A program made the translations under genes and the position numbers. From positions 3,162,001 through 3,226,000 of the forward strand of contig NZ_CP159578.1 of assembly GCF_040536835.1 (NCBI RefSeq): 64,000 nucleotides of DNA, read 5' to 3'. The DNA comes from Salinicola endophyticus (GTDB lineage Bacteria > Pseudomonadota > Gammaproteobacteria > Pseudomonadales > Halomonadaceae). How positions within the stretch are numbered: position 1 is the first letter of the stretch; each line of letters begins with the position of its first letter. The notes under the pieces are model-generated. The model had not been told where the DNA came from. It was given only the letters and a program-made list of their open reading frames with translations, and made no database searches. Of the stretch, positions 1-9,372 are shown piece after piece.

Positions 1-629
1 CCGGACATGTGCTCGAGCGTTGCCCAGGCCCCGGCTTCGCGCAGCCGTGCGGCGTGCCCGGCGGCGATATGGCTGGCCCCGGTGAATCCGATGACCGTCA
101 TCCCGGCGGCACAGGCGGCGCGGGTCCCGGAGACGCTGTCCTCCACCACCAGGCAGTCGGCCGGCGCGGTCGCCAGCGTCTCTGCCGCCAGCAGATAGAC
201 GTCAGGCGCCGGCTTGGGCCGTGCCACCTGCTCGGCGGTGAACAGCGGCGCTGCCCCCAGCCGCGTGTTGAGCCCGGTGTGGGAGAGCGAGGCGAGCACC
301 CGCTCGCGGCGGCTGTTGGAGACGATCGCCAGCGGCAGATCGAGGTCGTCGATCGCCTCGCTGATGCCGGCGATGGCCTTGAGCTCGCCGGCCAGCCTAC
401 GTTCGATGGCCGCATCGATGCTGAGCAGCGCATCGGGCGGCAGCTGGTGCACGCTGAGCCCCTCCAGATGGGCCAGGATACCCGCCGTGGTCATGCCCAG
501 CGCACCGCGCAGCTCGTGCTCGGCGGCCAGGTCCGGCAGCCACGCCGCGAGCTGCTCGTGCAGCACGCTTTCGGCGATGGTCTCGCTGTCGACCAGCACC
601 CCATCGCAGTCGAAAATCAGTAGCCCCAT
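1..629 (-). CDS. HAD-family phosphatase, 3' end outside window
   Basis: HAD-superfamily hydrolase of the phosphoglycolate or sugar-phosphate phosphatase type, missing only its C-terminal end at the window edge (about 209 residues visible). Motif I reads DCDGVLVDSE near the N-terminus with the nucleophilic Asp; later come SNS (motif II), KPAPD (motif III Lys) and EDSVSG (motif IV). The start at 629 is preceded by a GGAGG-like site. It begins 10 nt after the stop of the MalK-type ATPase gene, so it is probably the fifth gene of the polyol transport operon. A role in dephosphorylating a polyol or hexose phosphate is inferred from context; the substrate is not visible in the sequence. Confidence 0.85.
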   Translation of the reverse strand, partial: MGLLIFDCDGVLVDSETIAESVLHEQLAAWLPDLAAEHELRGALGMTTAGILAHLEGLSVHQLPPDALLSIDAAIERRLAGELKAIAGISEAIDDLDLPLAIVSNSRRERVLASLSHTGLNTRLGAAPLFTAEQVARPKPAPDVYLLAAETLATAPADCLVVEDSVSGTRAACAAGMTVIGFTGASHIAAGHAARLREAGAWATLEHMS

Positions 630-639
630 GCCACCCTCC

Positions 640-1785
<1,146 letters not shown>

Positions 1786-1795
1786 GATGAATTCC

Positions 1796-2617
1796 TTATT
1801 TGACGGCGCCGAAGGTCAAACCGCGAACCATCTGCTTTTGGGTCATCCAGCCCAGGATCAGGATCGGCGCGATGGCCATCGTCGAGGCGGCGGAGAGCTT
1901 GGCCCAGAACAGCCCTTCGGGGCTCGAGAACGAGGCGATGAAGGCGGTCAGCGGGGCCGCGCTGGAGGTGGTCAGGTTGAGACTCCAGAACGCCTCGTTC
2001 CAGCTCAGGATCACCGACAGCAGGCCGGTGGAGGCGATCCCCGGCAGGGTCAGTGGCACCAGCAGGTAGAGCACCTCCTGCAGGGTGCCGGCCCCATCCA
2101 TGCGTCCCGCCTCGAGGATGTCCTTGGGCACGTCCTTGAAGAAGGTGTAGAGCATCCACACCACGATCGGCAGGTTCATCAGCATGTAGATCACGATCAG
2201 CCCGCTCAGGCTGTCGAGCAGCCCAAGATCGCGGAACAGCAGGTAGATCGGCATCAGCACACCCACCGGTGGCAGCATCTTGGTCGAGAGCATCCACAAC
2301 AGCGTGCCGCGGGTACGTGGCGTGGGCAGAAACGCCATCGAGTAGGCCGCCGGCACCGCAATCAGCAGCGCCAGCAGGGTCGAGCCGAGCGACACCACCA
2401 CGCTGTTGATGGCGAACTTGACGTAGTCGGCCCGTGCCATGACCTCGTGGTAACCGCTCAGGGTGGGCTCGAAGAACAGGCTGGGCGGCGTCGCCACCGC
2501 TTCGCCCTCGGTCTTGAAGCCGGTGAGGATCATCCAGAAGATCGGGAAGAACACGACCAGCGCGATGGCCCAGGCCAGCAGCGTGATCGCCAGTTTCTTG
2601 GTGATGGAAGAGTGCAT
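1796..2617 (-). CDS. mtlG: polyol ABC transporter permease MtlG
   Basis: Inner-membrane permease of the MalG type, 273 residues with about six predicted membrane segments. The cytoplasmic EAA loop, which docks onto the ATPase, reads EAGRMDGAG (about residue 168). The first hydrophobic segment ([19 protein letters not shown]) directly follows a short basic N-terminus, as in MalG-type proteins. It sits between mtlF (13 nt spacing) and mtlK (10 nt spacing), so the three are very likely co-transcribed and form an F-G-K2 importer. Confidence 0.92.
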   Translation of the reverse strand: MHSSITKKLAITLLAWAIALVVFFPIFWMILTGFKTEGEAVATPPSLFFEPTLSGYHEVMARADYVKFAINSVVVSLGSTLLALLIAVPAAYSMAFLPTPRTRGTLLWMLSTKMLPPVGVLMPIYLLFRDLGLLDSLSGLIVIYMLMNLPIVVWMLYTFFKDVPKDILEAGRMDGAGTLQEVLYLLVPLTLPGIASTGLLSVILSWNEAFWSLNLTTSSAAPLTAFIASFSSPEGLFWAKLSAASTMAIAPILILGWMTQKQMVRGLTFGAVK

Positions 2618-2630
2618 GCGCTACCTCGCC

Positions 2631-3518
2631 TCAGGTCTCGAGATGCCGGGCCACGGTGCGGATCAGGAAGATCGCCACGATGTTGGCCAGAACGATGGCG
2701 ATCACGCCGCCGGCGGACGCCCCGCCGACATCGAAGTCGAGCAGTGCGCGGATATAGATCAGGTAGGCCAGATTGGTCGACGCCAGCCCTGGCCCGCCGG
2801 AGGTGGTGACGAATATCTCGGCGAAGATCGTGAGCAGAAAGATCATCTCGATCATGATCACCACGCTGATCGCCCGCTTCAGGTGCGGCAGGGTGATGAA
2901 CCAGAAGATCGCAATGGGCCCGGCGCCATCCATGCGTGCCGCCTCGACCTGGTCATCATCGAGGGACTGGATCGCGGTGAGCAGGATCAGCAGGGCGAAC
3001 GGCAGCCACTCCCACGATACGATGATGATGATCGAGGTCAGCGGCAGCGACGAGAACCAGTCCACCGCCTGGAAGCCGAACAGATTGAACAGCCACGCCA
3101 GCACCCCGTTGACCGGATGCATCATCATGTTCTTCCAGATCAGCGCGCTGACCGTGGGCATGATGAAGAACGGCGCGATCACCAGCAGGCGCGCGATGCC
3201 GCGGCCGAAGAACTCCTGCTGGAACAGCACCGCCAGCAGCGTACCGCCGACCACGGTGATCGCCAGCACCCAGCCGACCAGCAGCAGGGTATTGCCCATC
3301 GCCGTCCACAGCGCCGGATCGGTGAGCAGGTAGGTGTAGTTGTCGACCCCGGCGAAGCCGGAGATCATCGGGTTGAGCAGGTTGTAACGCTGGAACGAGA
3401 ACCACAGCGTCATGCACAGCGGTACCAGCATCCACAACAGCAGCAGGGAGACAGCGGGCGCCTGCAGCAGGAACGAACGCATTCCGCCTACGGTGCGACC
3501 GGAAGCTCTATGACGCAT
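2631..3518 (-). CDS. mtlF: polyol ABC transporter permease MtlF
   Basis: MalF-type permease with a short N-terminal basic stretch, about six membrane segments and an EAA loop (EAARMDGAG) matching that of its partner MtlG. I chose the ATG at 3518 (about 295 residues) because translation further upstream runs through a non-conserved, non-hydrophobic extension and into the intercistronic hairpin. An ATG at 3530 is also possible, and neither has a strong ribosome site. It is separated from the binding-protein gene by a stem-loop, so permease expression is probably lower than that of the binding protein. Confidence 0.88.
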   Translation of the reverse strand: MRHRASGRTVGGMRSFLLQAPAVSLLLLWMLVPLCMTLWFSFQRYNLLNPMISGFAGVDNYTYLLTDPALWTAMGNTLLLVGWVLAITVVGGTLLAVLFQQEFFGRGIARLLVIAPFFIMPTVSALIWKNMMMHPVNGVLAWLFNLFGFQAVDWFSSLPLTSIIIIVSWEWLPFALLILLTAIQSLDDDQVEAARMDGAGPIAIFWFITLPHLKRAISVVIMIEMIFLLTIFAEIFVTTSGGPGLASTNLAYLIYIRALLDFDVGGASAGGVIAIVLANIVAIFLIRTVARHLET

Positions 3519-3589
3519 GGCTAGGCCCATCGATAAGCGTTGGAGGGAAGCGCGGCCGAGTTCGATCCGGCCGCGCCGTGACAATCGAT

Positions 3590-3609
3590 GGCGCCCGCGA
3601 GCGGGCGCC
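3590..3609 (-). promoter_or_regulatory. intercistronic stem-loop between mtlE and mtlF
   Basis: A 9-bp perfect inverted repeat (GGCGCCCGC / GCGGGCGCC) separated by 2 nt lies between the mtlE stop (3650) and the mtlF start (3518). There is no T-run. Such GC-rich hairpins after the binding-protein gene of ABC operons commonly stabilise the upstream mRNA or partly terminate, giving excess binding protein. That role is inferred here. Confidence 0.6.
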
Positions 3610-3649
3610 GGGACGATCCTCGTCCTACCGGATCAGTCCTTGTACCAGA

Positions 3650-4963
3650 TCAATCCTTGTAGTAACCGGCCTGACGCATGGTGCGATCGGCGCTGCGCTG
3701 GGCGTTGCTCAGCGCCTGGTCGACCGTCTGCTGTCCGGCCAGGGCGGCGGCGATCATCTGGCCGACCTGGGTGCCGATGGCCTGGAATTCCGGGATATCG
3801 GCGTACTGCACCCCGGTGTAGGGCACCGGCTTGGCACTCGGGTCGGTGGGATCGGCAGTCTCGATCGCCTTGAGCACGAAATCGGCGAAGGGGGCGGCCT
3901 GCTGGTACTTGGGATTGTCATAGGTCGACTTGCGCGTGCCCGGCGGCACGCTGGTCCAGCCCTTCTTCTCGCCGACCAGGTCGACGTAGCCCTTGGAGGT
4001 CGCCCAGGTGATGAAGGTCTTGGCGGCGTCCTTGGACTTCGACGATTCAGGAATCGCCAGGGCCCAGGACCACAGCCAGTGCGAGCCCTTGGGAGTCTTG
4101 GCGATCGGCGCCGGGGCGAAGCCGAGTTCGTCGGCGACCTTGGATTCGCTGGGGTCGAAGATGCGCCCCGCCGCCGAGGTGGCGTCGACCCAGATGCCGC
4201 ACTTGCCGCTGGAGAACAGCGCCTGGTTCTCGTTGAAGCCGTTGGAGGTGGCGCCTGGGGGGCCATCGTGCTTCATCATGTCGACATAGAACGAGACCGC
4301 TTCCTTCCACGCCGGCGAATCGATCTCCGGATGCCACTTCTCGTCGAACCAGCGCCCGCCGTAGGTGTTCACCAGCGTGGAGAGGAACGCCATGTTCTCG
4401 CCCCAGCCCGGCTTGCCGCGCAGACAGATGCCATAGACGCCGTTGTCCGGATCGTTGAGCTTGTCGGCCCAGCCGCGAACCTCCTTCCAGGTCGGCTGCT
4501 CGGTCATCTGGATACCGGCCTTCTCGAACAGATCCTTGCGGTAGTACATCATCGAACTTTCGCCGTAGAACGGCAGCGCATAGAGCTTGCCCTTCTGGCT
4601 CAGGCCGTCGCGAATCGGCTTGAGCAGATCGTTCTCGTCGTAGTCCTTGGGCAGATCGTCGAGCGCGGTCAGCCAGCCCTGACGGGCCCAGATCGGCACT
4701 TCATAGGTGCCGATGGTCATGACGTCGAACTGGCCACCGTTGGTAGCGATGTCGGTGGTCAGGCGCTGACGCAGCACGTTCTCTTCCAGCACCACCCAGT
4801 CGAGCTTGATGTCGGGGTGGGCCTTTTCGAACTCGTCGGTCAGCCCCTGCATGATGATCATGTCGTTGTTGTTGACCGTCGCCACCGTAATGGTCTCGGC
4901 GTGGGCGGCCAGCGAGGTCAGTAGCGCGATACCGGCAGCGGGTATCAGGGAGATCGGGCGCAT
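3650..4963 (-). CDS. mtlE: polyol ABC transporter substrate-binding protein MtlE
   Basis: Periplasmic solute-binding protein (family 1, mannitol/sorbitol type), 437 residues. A signal peptide is visible (MRPI, hydrophobic core, cleavage after AAHA, near residue 22). The mature start ETITVATVNNNDMIIMQ and the stretch WVVLEENVLRQR with DVMTIGTYE are characteristic of the MtlE/SmoE group. AAGGAG lies just upstream of the ATG at 4963. It is first in the operon mtlE-F-G-K-HAD. A 517-bp control region separates it from the SorC-type regulator gene, which reads in the same direction from further upstream. Confidence 0.92.
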   Translation of the reverse strand: MRPISLIPAAGIALLTSLAAHAETITVATVNNNDMIIMQGLTDEFEKAHPDIKLDWVVLEENVLRQRLTTDIATNGGQFDVMTIGTYEVPIWARQGWLTALDDLPKDYDENDLLKPIRDGLSQKGKLYALPFYGESSMMYYRKDLFEKAGIQMTEQPTWKEVRGWADKLNDPDNGVYGICLRGKPGWGENMAFLSTLVNTYGGRWFDEKWHPEIDSPAWKEAVSFYVDMMKHDGPPGATSNGFNENQALFSSGKCGIWVDATSAAGRIFDPSESKVADELGFAPAPIAKTPKGSHWLWSWALAIPESSKSKDAAKTFITWATSKGYVDLVGEKKGWTSVPPGTRKSTYDNPKYQQAAPFADFVLKAIETADPTDPSAKPVPYTGVQYADIPEFQAIGTQVGQMIAAALAGQQTVDQALSNAQRSADRTMRQAGYYKD

Positions 4964-5021
4964 GGAGGGCTCCTTCAGCGAGGGCGGGCGTTGTTTTGAT
5001 CAATCTACTCACAGCGTAGTC

Positions 5022-5033
5022 AAATGATCATTT
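5022..5033. promoter_or_regulatory. 12-bp palindrome upstream of mtlE, candidate operator
   Basis: Perfect palindrome AAATGATCATTT about 60 bp upstream of the mtlE start, in an AT-richer patch. A further TGATCA-containing motif lies near 4997. Position and symmetry suit an operator, perhaps for the SorC-type regulator encoded at 5481-6428; this is inference from position. Confidence 0.4.
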
Positions 5034-5142
5034 TGCTCGCCGCGAAAAGCAAACCCCCGGCCCTTAGACTTTGGCCAAAGACGCCAAAAAACACTCGCAA
5101 GCCATTGATTTTATTAAGACCATATCGAAGAAACACACGGAA

Positions 5143-5174
5143 ACGAGGCTATCGACCATGGTCTATAGCCTCGT
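5143..5174. repeat. 32-bp near-perfect palindrome
   Basis: Two 10-bp arms (5143-5152 and 5165-5174) are perfect reverse complements, and the 10 bp between them (GACCATGGTC, 5154-5163) is itself palindromic. Only the C/T pair at 5153/5164 breaks full symmetry. No T-run follows on either strand, so a terminator is unlikely. A regulator binding site or cruciform is more plausible. Confidence 0.6.
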
Positions 5175-5211
5175 CAATCACGCCTGGAGGGAACGCTAGC
5201 GACAGGTGGCG

Positions 5212-5289
5212 GTACTTAGTTCCAGTGCTTAAATCCAGTACTTAGATCCCGCACTTGGAGGCAGCGCTTTGGGGCAGTAATTAGCGCTC
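5212..5289. repeat. 13-bp degenerate tandem repeat, six copies
   Basis: Six back-to-back 13-nt units start at 5212, 5225, 5238, 5251, 5264 and 5277. The first three follow GTACTTAGATCCA closely and the later ones decay. The array lies in the 517-bp gap between the polyol operon and its putative regulator. No gene is visible in it. Confidence 0.7.
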
Positions 5290-5338
5290 ATCTCCCAGTC
5301 TCCGATGATGGGCGCCGGGGGTAGGGCAAAGCGAGGGT

Positions 5339-5360
5339 CCTTTGCCAGGGACGGCAAAGG
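5339..5360. repeat. hairpin CCTTTGCC / GGCAAAGG
   Basis: Eight-bp perfect stem with a 6-nt loop (5347-5352), about 120 bp past the end of the SorC-type regulator gene when read on the minus strand. There is no T-run. It could be a weak transcription barrier between regulator and operon. Nothing else gene-like is seen from 5290 to 5480, apart from a direct repeat GGAGCCAGG near 5440-5460. Confidence 0.4.
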
Positions 5361-5480
5361 TAGCGCCCAGGGAGGGGTTTACAGCGCCCTCGCGACGCCC
5401 TTCCGCCGGATTAGCCCGCTTCGTCCACCGCATTATTGGAGCCAGGGGTTGGAGCCAGGACTGGGAGACAGACCTCGGGG

Positions 5481-6428
5481 TCAGGCCTCGAGCAGATAGC
5501 GCGCCGCCGCCTCATCGGTCACCAGCCCCTTGAGCCAGCCGCCTCGCAGCGCGCTCAGGATCGCCGGCCCCTTGTCGCGCCCGCCGGCCAGGCCAATCAG
5601 CGGCTGCGCGCCGAGTTCGGCCAGCGGCAGGCTGGTGATGCGCCGCGTCAGCGGGCAGTCGATCAGCTCGCCGGCCAGGTTCATCGGCCAGCCCATCAGC
5701 TCGCCCACAGCCCCCGCCGCGAGCAGTTCGTCGAGTTCGGCGCGGCTGATGAAGTGATCCTGGAACAGGGTCGCCTGCGGATCGACACGGCCGATTCCGA
5801 TCACCCCGGCCTGGGCCTGGCGCGCCACCGAAAACACCGCCTGTACCAGCGGCTGCGCCAGCAGCACCGACTTCTCCTCGACCGAGGCGGCGACCACCGG
5901 GGCCGGCAATAGAAAGCGGCTGGCACCGACCTTGTCGGCCAGCATCATCACCCCGTCGTAGCGGTTGGCGGAACCGTCGCGGGCGACGTTGCCCACCAGC
6001 GAGACGATCCGGTGCTGCGGTCGCGCCATCACCCCCAGCGCCTCCACCGCGGCACGCACCGAACGCCCGGTGCCGAGGCACAGCGTCAGCGGCGCCTGGC
6101 TCTCGAGCAGCCCGGCCAGGCGCTCGGCCCCGGAGGGCGCGAGGAAGGCGGCATTGCCGCCGATCGCGTCGGGGCCACTGGGCACCACGTCGCAGAAGGC
6201 CAGATCGAAGCGCGTACGGATGGCATCGCCCATCGCCATGCAGCCGGATATCGGATGATCGATGCGGATCTTGACCAGCCCCTCATCCCGCGCCAGCGCC
6301 AGCAGGCGCTGGACGCCCGGGCGTGAGACCCCCAGCTGGGCGGCGATCTCGTCCTGCGTGCGCCCGCCGACGTAGGAGAGCCACGCCGCGCGGGCCGCCT
6401 GTTCACGCTTGAGTTCGTGTTTGTCCAT
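5481..6428 (-). CDS. SorC/DeoR-family sugar-responsive regulator
   Basis: Transcriptional regulator of 315 residues. The N-terminus has a helix-turn-helix (TQDEIAAQLGVSRPGVQRL, about residues 24-42). The rest is a SorC-type sugar-binding domain related to phosphosugar isomerases (LCLGTGRSV near 116, then VGNVARDGS, VIGIGRVDP and GLAGGRDKG). It lies upstream of mtlE in the same direction, across 517 bp. Control of the polyol operon by a phosphorylated polyol is the likely job, inferred from location and family. Confidence 0.85.
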   Translation of the reverse strand: MDKHELKREQAARAAWLSYVGGRTQDEIAAQLGVSRPGVQRLLALARDEGLVKIRIDHPISGCMAMGDAIRTRFDLAFCDVVPSGPDAIGGNAAFLAPSGAERLAGLLESQAPLTLCLGTGRSVRAAVEALGVMARPQHRIVSLVGNVARDGSANRYDGVMMLADKVGASRFLLPAPVVAASVEEKSVLLAQPLVQAVFSVARQAQAGVIGIGRVDPQATLFQDHFISRAELDELLAAGAVGELMGWPMNLAGELIDCPLTRRITSLPLAELGAQPLIGLAGGRDKGPAILSALRGGWLKGLVTDEAAARYLLEA

Positions 6429-6521
6429 TGCCTGTCTTACCTGTGCCCGAGCCGGCTGCGTCGCTGGGAATCATCTCAACCTCGCATCACCGGTGGCAAA
6501 TGCGATGCCAGCGACGCCCGC

Positions 6522-7925
6522 TCAGCCGGACTTCTCCAGCTGCGCCGAGACCGGCGATGCCGGCAACCAGACATCGGCGGCGAGACCGCCCAGAGAGGCG
6601 CGGTCCAGGGTCAGCTCGCCGCCGTAGAGCGCCATCAGATCCTCGACGATCGCCAGCCCCAATCCCGAGCCGGCGGCGCTGGTATCGAGCCGCACCCCGC
6701 GCGCCAGCGCCGATTCGCTCTGCGCCCGGGTCATCCCGGGGCCGTCGTCCTCGACCTGTAGGCGCACTCCGTGCTCGACTCGGCGCACCACGAAGATCAC
6801 CCGCGTCTCGGCCCAGCGCAGCGCGTTCTCGAGCAGGTTGCCGACCAGCTCCTGCAGATCCTGCGGGTCGATGCGCGCGGTCGCGGTGGGGTCGATTCGC
6901 GCCTCGAAGTGCACCCCGCGGCGCTCGGCGAGGCGCGACAGCCCCTGGACCACCGGCGCGATCGCCTCAGCGATGGTGACCCGCCCGGCGAAGGCCAGCC
7001 CGCCGGCGGCGGAGGCGCGCGCCAGATGGTGGCGCACGGCATCATCGATACGCGCAAGCTCGGTGTTGATCGGCTGGCGCTGCTCGGCTGGGAAGCGTTC
7101 GGCAAGGGTCTTGAGCACGCTCACCGGGGTCTTCAGCGCGTGGGCCAGATTGCCTGCAGCGGCACGCCCACGCTCGATCAGGCGGCGGTCGCGCTCGAGC
7201 ACGCTGTTCATCGCCAGCGCCAGCTCCTCGAGCTCTGCGGGGAGTTGGGTATCCAGGCGTTCGGCCTCACCCTCCTCCACCGCGCGCAGATTGGCCGACA
7301 TCCGCCGCAGCGGCGCCAGCCCCCAGCGCATCTGCAGCGCCAGCCCGGCCAGCAGCAACACCGCAAAGGTGGCCAGCGAGATGATCAGCAGGCGCTCGAA
7401 GCGCCCCACTTCGCGGTCGAGTTCGCGGGTGGAACCCGCCAGGGCGACGCGGATCACCTTGGGGTGGCCAGGCACGCGGATATCGCGCTCGATCATGCGC
7501 AGGGGTTCGTCGCGGGGTCCGGTGATGGCGAACACGTTGACGCCGTTCTCCGGCGTCGGCGTCGGCAGGCGCTGATCCCACAGCGAGCGCGAGGTAAGAG
7601 TCAGATCGCCCTCGTCGGTCACCTGCCAGTACCAGCCGGAGTAGACTCGCTCGAAGCGCGCATCCCCCAGCGAGCGATTGAGGCGCAGGTGCTGACCCAT
7701 GCCATCGATCTGGATGCCCGCCAGCAGCGCATTGAGCTGGGACTCCAGGCGACTGTCGAAGGAAGCCGTGGCCGACTCGCGGAAGTTGTAGGTGAGGCCG
7801 AAACCGGCCAGCGGCAGCAGCACCACCACCAGCACCAGCGACGCCAGCAGCAATCGGGTGCCGAGGGGCGCGCAGTAAAGCCGGTGTCTCCCCCGAGCCA
7901 GACGCGACAGTAGGCTGGCGCTCAA
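6522..7925 (-). CDS. PhoQ-like sensor histidine kinase
   Basis: Membrane sensor kinase of about 467 residues. It has a first membrane segment near residues 24-44, a periplasmic sensor region of about 125 residues, and a second membrane segment (LATFAVLLLAGLAL). A HAMP linker is followed by the phosphoacceptor H-box NLAHALKTP, the N-box NLLENALRW, and G-boxes DDGPGM and GSGLGLAIVEDL. No ATG lies near the start. The TTG at 7925 overlaps the regulator's stop as TTGA, a translational-coupling arrangement, and fits the family length. The frame stays open upstream through the regulator gene and a mobile element, but that extension is not real coding sequence. Confidence 0.88.
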   Translation of the reverse strand: MSASLLSRLARGRHRLYCAPLGTRLLLASLVLVVVLLPLAGFGLTYNFRESATASFDSRLESQLNALLAGIQIDGMGQHLRLNRSLGDARFERVYSGWYWQVTDEGDLTLTSRSLWDQRLPTPTPENGVNVFAITGPRDEPLRMIERDIRVPGHPKVIRVALAGSTRELDREVGRFERLLIISLATFAVLLLAGLALQMRWGLAPLRRMSANLRAVEEGEAERLDTQLPAELEELALAMNSVLERDRRLIERGRAAAGNLAHALKTPVSVLKTLAERFPAEQRQPINTELARIDDAVRHHLARASAAGGLAFAGRVTIAEAIAPVVQGLSRLAERRGVHFEARIDPTATARIDPQDLQELVGNLLENALRWAETRVIFVVRRVEHGVRLQVEDDGPGMTRAQSESALARGVRLDTSAAGSGLGLAIVEDLMALYGGELTLDRASLGGLAADVWLPASPVSAQLEKSG

Positions 7926-8593
7926 GCCTCGGCCTCGAGGTCGATCAGCCGGTAGCCCTGGCCGCGCAGCGTCTCGATCCGCGCACGGCCGAACTTGCGC
8001 CGCAGGCGGCTGATCTGCACGTCGATGACGTTGGAGTCGGGCTCGTGGTCGCGGTTGTAGACGTGTTCGGAGAGCTCGGCGCGGCTGACGATACGCGGCG
8101 AGGCGTGCATCAGATAGGAGAGCAGGCGCGACTCCTGGGCGGTCAGGGTGATCGGCCGCCCGGCCAGGGTGACGCTGCCGGTGTGGGTGTCCAGGGTCAG
8201 CTCGCCAACCCGCAGCACCGGGTGCGAGTGGCCGTGGCTGCGGCGCACCAGGGCGCGCAGGCGGAACAGGATCTCGGCGGTCTCGAATGGCTTGACCACG
8301 TAGTCGTCGGCGCCGGCGGAGAACCCCGCGGCCTTGTCCGACCAGCGCTCGCGCGCGGTCAGCACCAGCACCGGCAGATCGATCTCGTCCTCGCGCCACT
8401 GCGACAGCCAGCGGGTGCCATCGCCGTCCGGCAGGCCGAGATCGAGAATCAGCGCATCGTAGCGCTCGGTGCGCACCAGATAGTCGGCTTCGCTGCCGGT
8501 GGTGGTCGACTCTATCAGCAGGCCGGCCTCCTCCAGCGCCGCCACCAGCGCTTCGGCGAGCGCCGCGTCGTCCTCGACCAACAGTACTTTCAT
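7922..8593 (-). CDS. PhoP-like OmpR-family response regulator
   Basis: Response regulator of 223 residues: receiver domain with the acidic pair VEDD (8-9), phosphoacceptor Asp51 in LILDLGLPD and the conserved Lys in VVKPFE, then a winged-helix OmpR DNA-binding domain (ending VIDVQISRLRRKFG and TLRGQGYRL). It is overlapped by the kinase gene and probably translationally coupled. OmpR-type direct repeats with 11-bp periodicity lie in the PepSY promoter region (9212-9275), making those genes plausible targets. It could answer to divalent cations like PhoP, but the signal is not determined. Confidence 0.92.
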   Translation of the reverse strand: MKVLLVEDDAALAEALVAALEEAGLLIESTTTGSEADYLVRTERYDALILDLGLPDGDGTRWLSQWREDEIDLPVLVLTARERWSDKAAGFSAGADDYVVKPFETAEILFRLRALVRRSHGHSHPVLRVGELTLDTHTGSVTLAGRPITLTAQESRLLSYLMHASPRIVSRAELSEHVYNRDHEPDSNVIDVQISRLRRKFGRARIETLRGQGYRLIDLEAEA

Positions 8594-8617
8594 ACCTCGA
8601 CTCCCATCCCTCGACTA

Positions 8618-8757
8618 GGCACTGTCTGAAAAGTACTGTGCTCGCCCATGCGGCGTTAAAAATCGGCTCAAAATGCTCATTTACAACACGTAAACTCCGC
8701 GTTTTCGCCGATTTTTGCCTTGCCTGGCCTTCGCTCGTCGACTTTTCAAACAGCACC
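8618..8757. mobile_element. MITE-like element copy A, 140 bp
   Basis: Non-coding element with imperfect terminal inverted repeats (GGCACTGTCTGAAAAGT at the left; the reverse complement of GGTGCTGTTTGAAAAGT at the right), flanked on both sides by TA (8616-8617 and 8758-8759). The core AAAATCGGCTCAAAATGCTC and the TTTTCGCCGATTTTT stretch recur in copies B to E. It lies between the response regulator promoter and the PepSY gene. Confidence 0.85.
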
Positions 8758-8817
8758 TAAAGTCCATCGACGCTACCGTCTCGACCCAGCCGCCTCGACA
8801 TTCGAGGTCGGGCCGGG

Positions 8818-9189
8818 TCAAGGCGTCTTCTTCTTCATGGCCTCGATATTAACGCCTTCGATGCTGAGTAGCTCGCCGGTCGTGGCATCGAACTCGAACT
8901 CCACCACCTGACCCTGGGGGCCGATCATCTCCACCTCGTACTCGATGCTGCCGTGGCCATGGTCCTGCTCCAGCTCGACCTCGAGGATCTGCCCTTCGAA
9001 ACGCGCCTCGAGCCAATCCATGATCGCGGTCATCGGCACCAGATGGCCGGCCTTGACCTCCTGGTGGAGGTCGTGCCAGTCCTGGTTCGCCGTGTCGGCC
9101 TCGTCATCCGCCGCCGACACGGGCACCAGGGCACCGCTGGCCAGGCACGGCAGAGCGATCAGTAGAGCGATAACGTTGCGCATTTTCAT
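8818..9189 (-). CDS. small exported PepSY-domain protein
   Basis: Protein of about 123 residues with a signal peptide (MKMRNVIALLIALPCLASG, cleavage near SAA) and one PepSY domain (HLVPMTAIMDWLE, then EVELEQDHG, YEVEMIGPQGQVVEFEFD). A start six codons upstream is possible, but MKMR gives the normal basic N-terminus. PepSY proteins are often periplasmic partners of two-component systems. It is divergent from a second PepSY gene and close to the PhoPQ-like pair. Function beyond that is unknown. Confidence 0.85.
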   Translation of the reverse strand: MKMRNVIALLIALPCLASGALVPVSAADDEADTANQDWHDLHQEVKAGHLVPMTAIMDWLEARFEGQILEVELEQDHGHGSIEYEVEMIGPQGQVVEFEFDATTGELLSIEGVNIEAMKKKTP

Positions 9190-9211
9190 GCTGTCAGTCT
9201 GACCCATCGGC

Positions 9212-9275
9212 GATGAACCGGGAATGAACGCCCGCCGCGCTGGCGTGGGCCGGTGGCGATGAACCGCAGATGAAC
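9212..9275. promoter_or_regulatory. two pairs of 11-bp-phased direct repeats, candidate OmpR-type box
   Basis: GATGAAC (9212-9218) is followed 11 bp later by AATGAAC (9223-9229). GATGAAC (9258-9264) is followed 11 bp later by GATGAAC (9269-9275). One-helical-turn direct repeats are the usual target of OmpR/PhoP-type dimers. The site lies between the divergent PepSY genes and near the OmpR-family regulator at 7922-8593. Confidence 0.55.
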
Positions 9276-9372
9276 GGCACTGTCAGTCCCGGGCAAGGTC
9301 GGCCCGCGTATAACGAAGGAACAGGGCGTTCGCCGTGCGGCGCCCGCTGCCGGATAGACAGGGAGAACTGCC

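Noticed and set aside
6522..8756. A single 744-codon open frame spanning kinase, regulator and MITE
   Set aside because: Only the part from 7925 downward has kinase features; the rest is antisense-frame reading of the response regulator and the repeat element.
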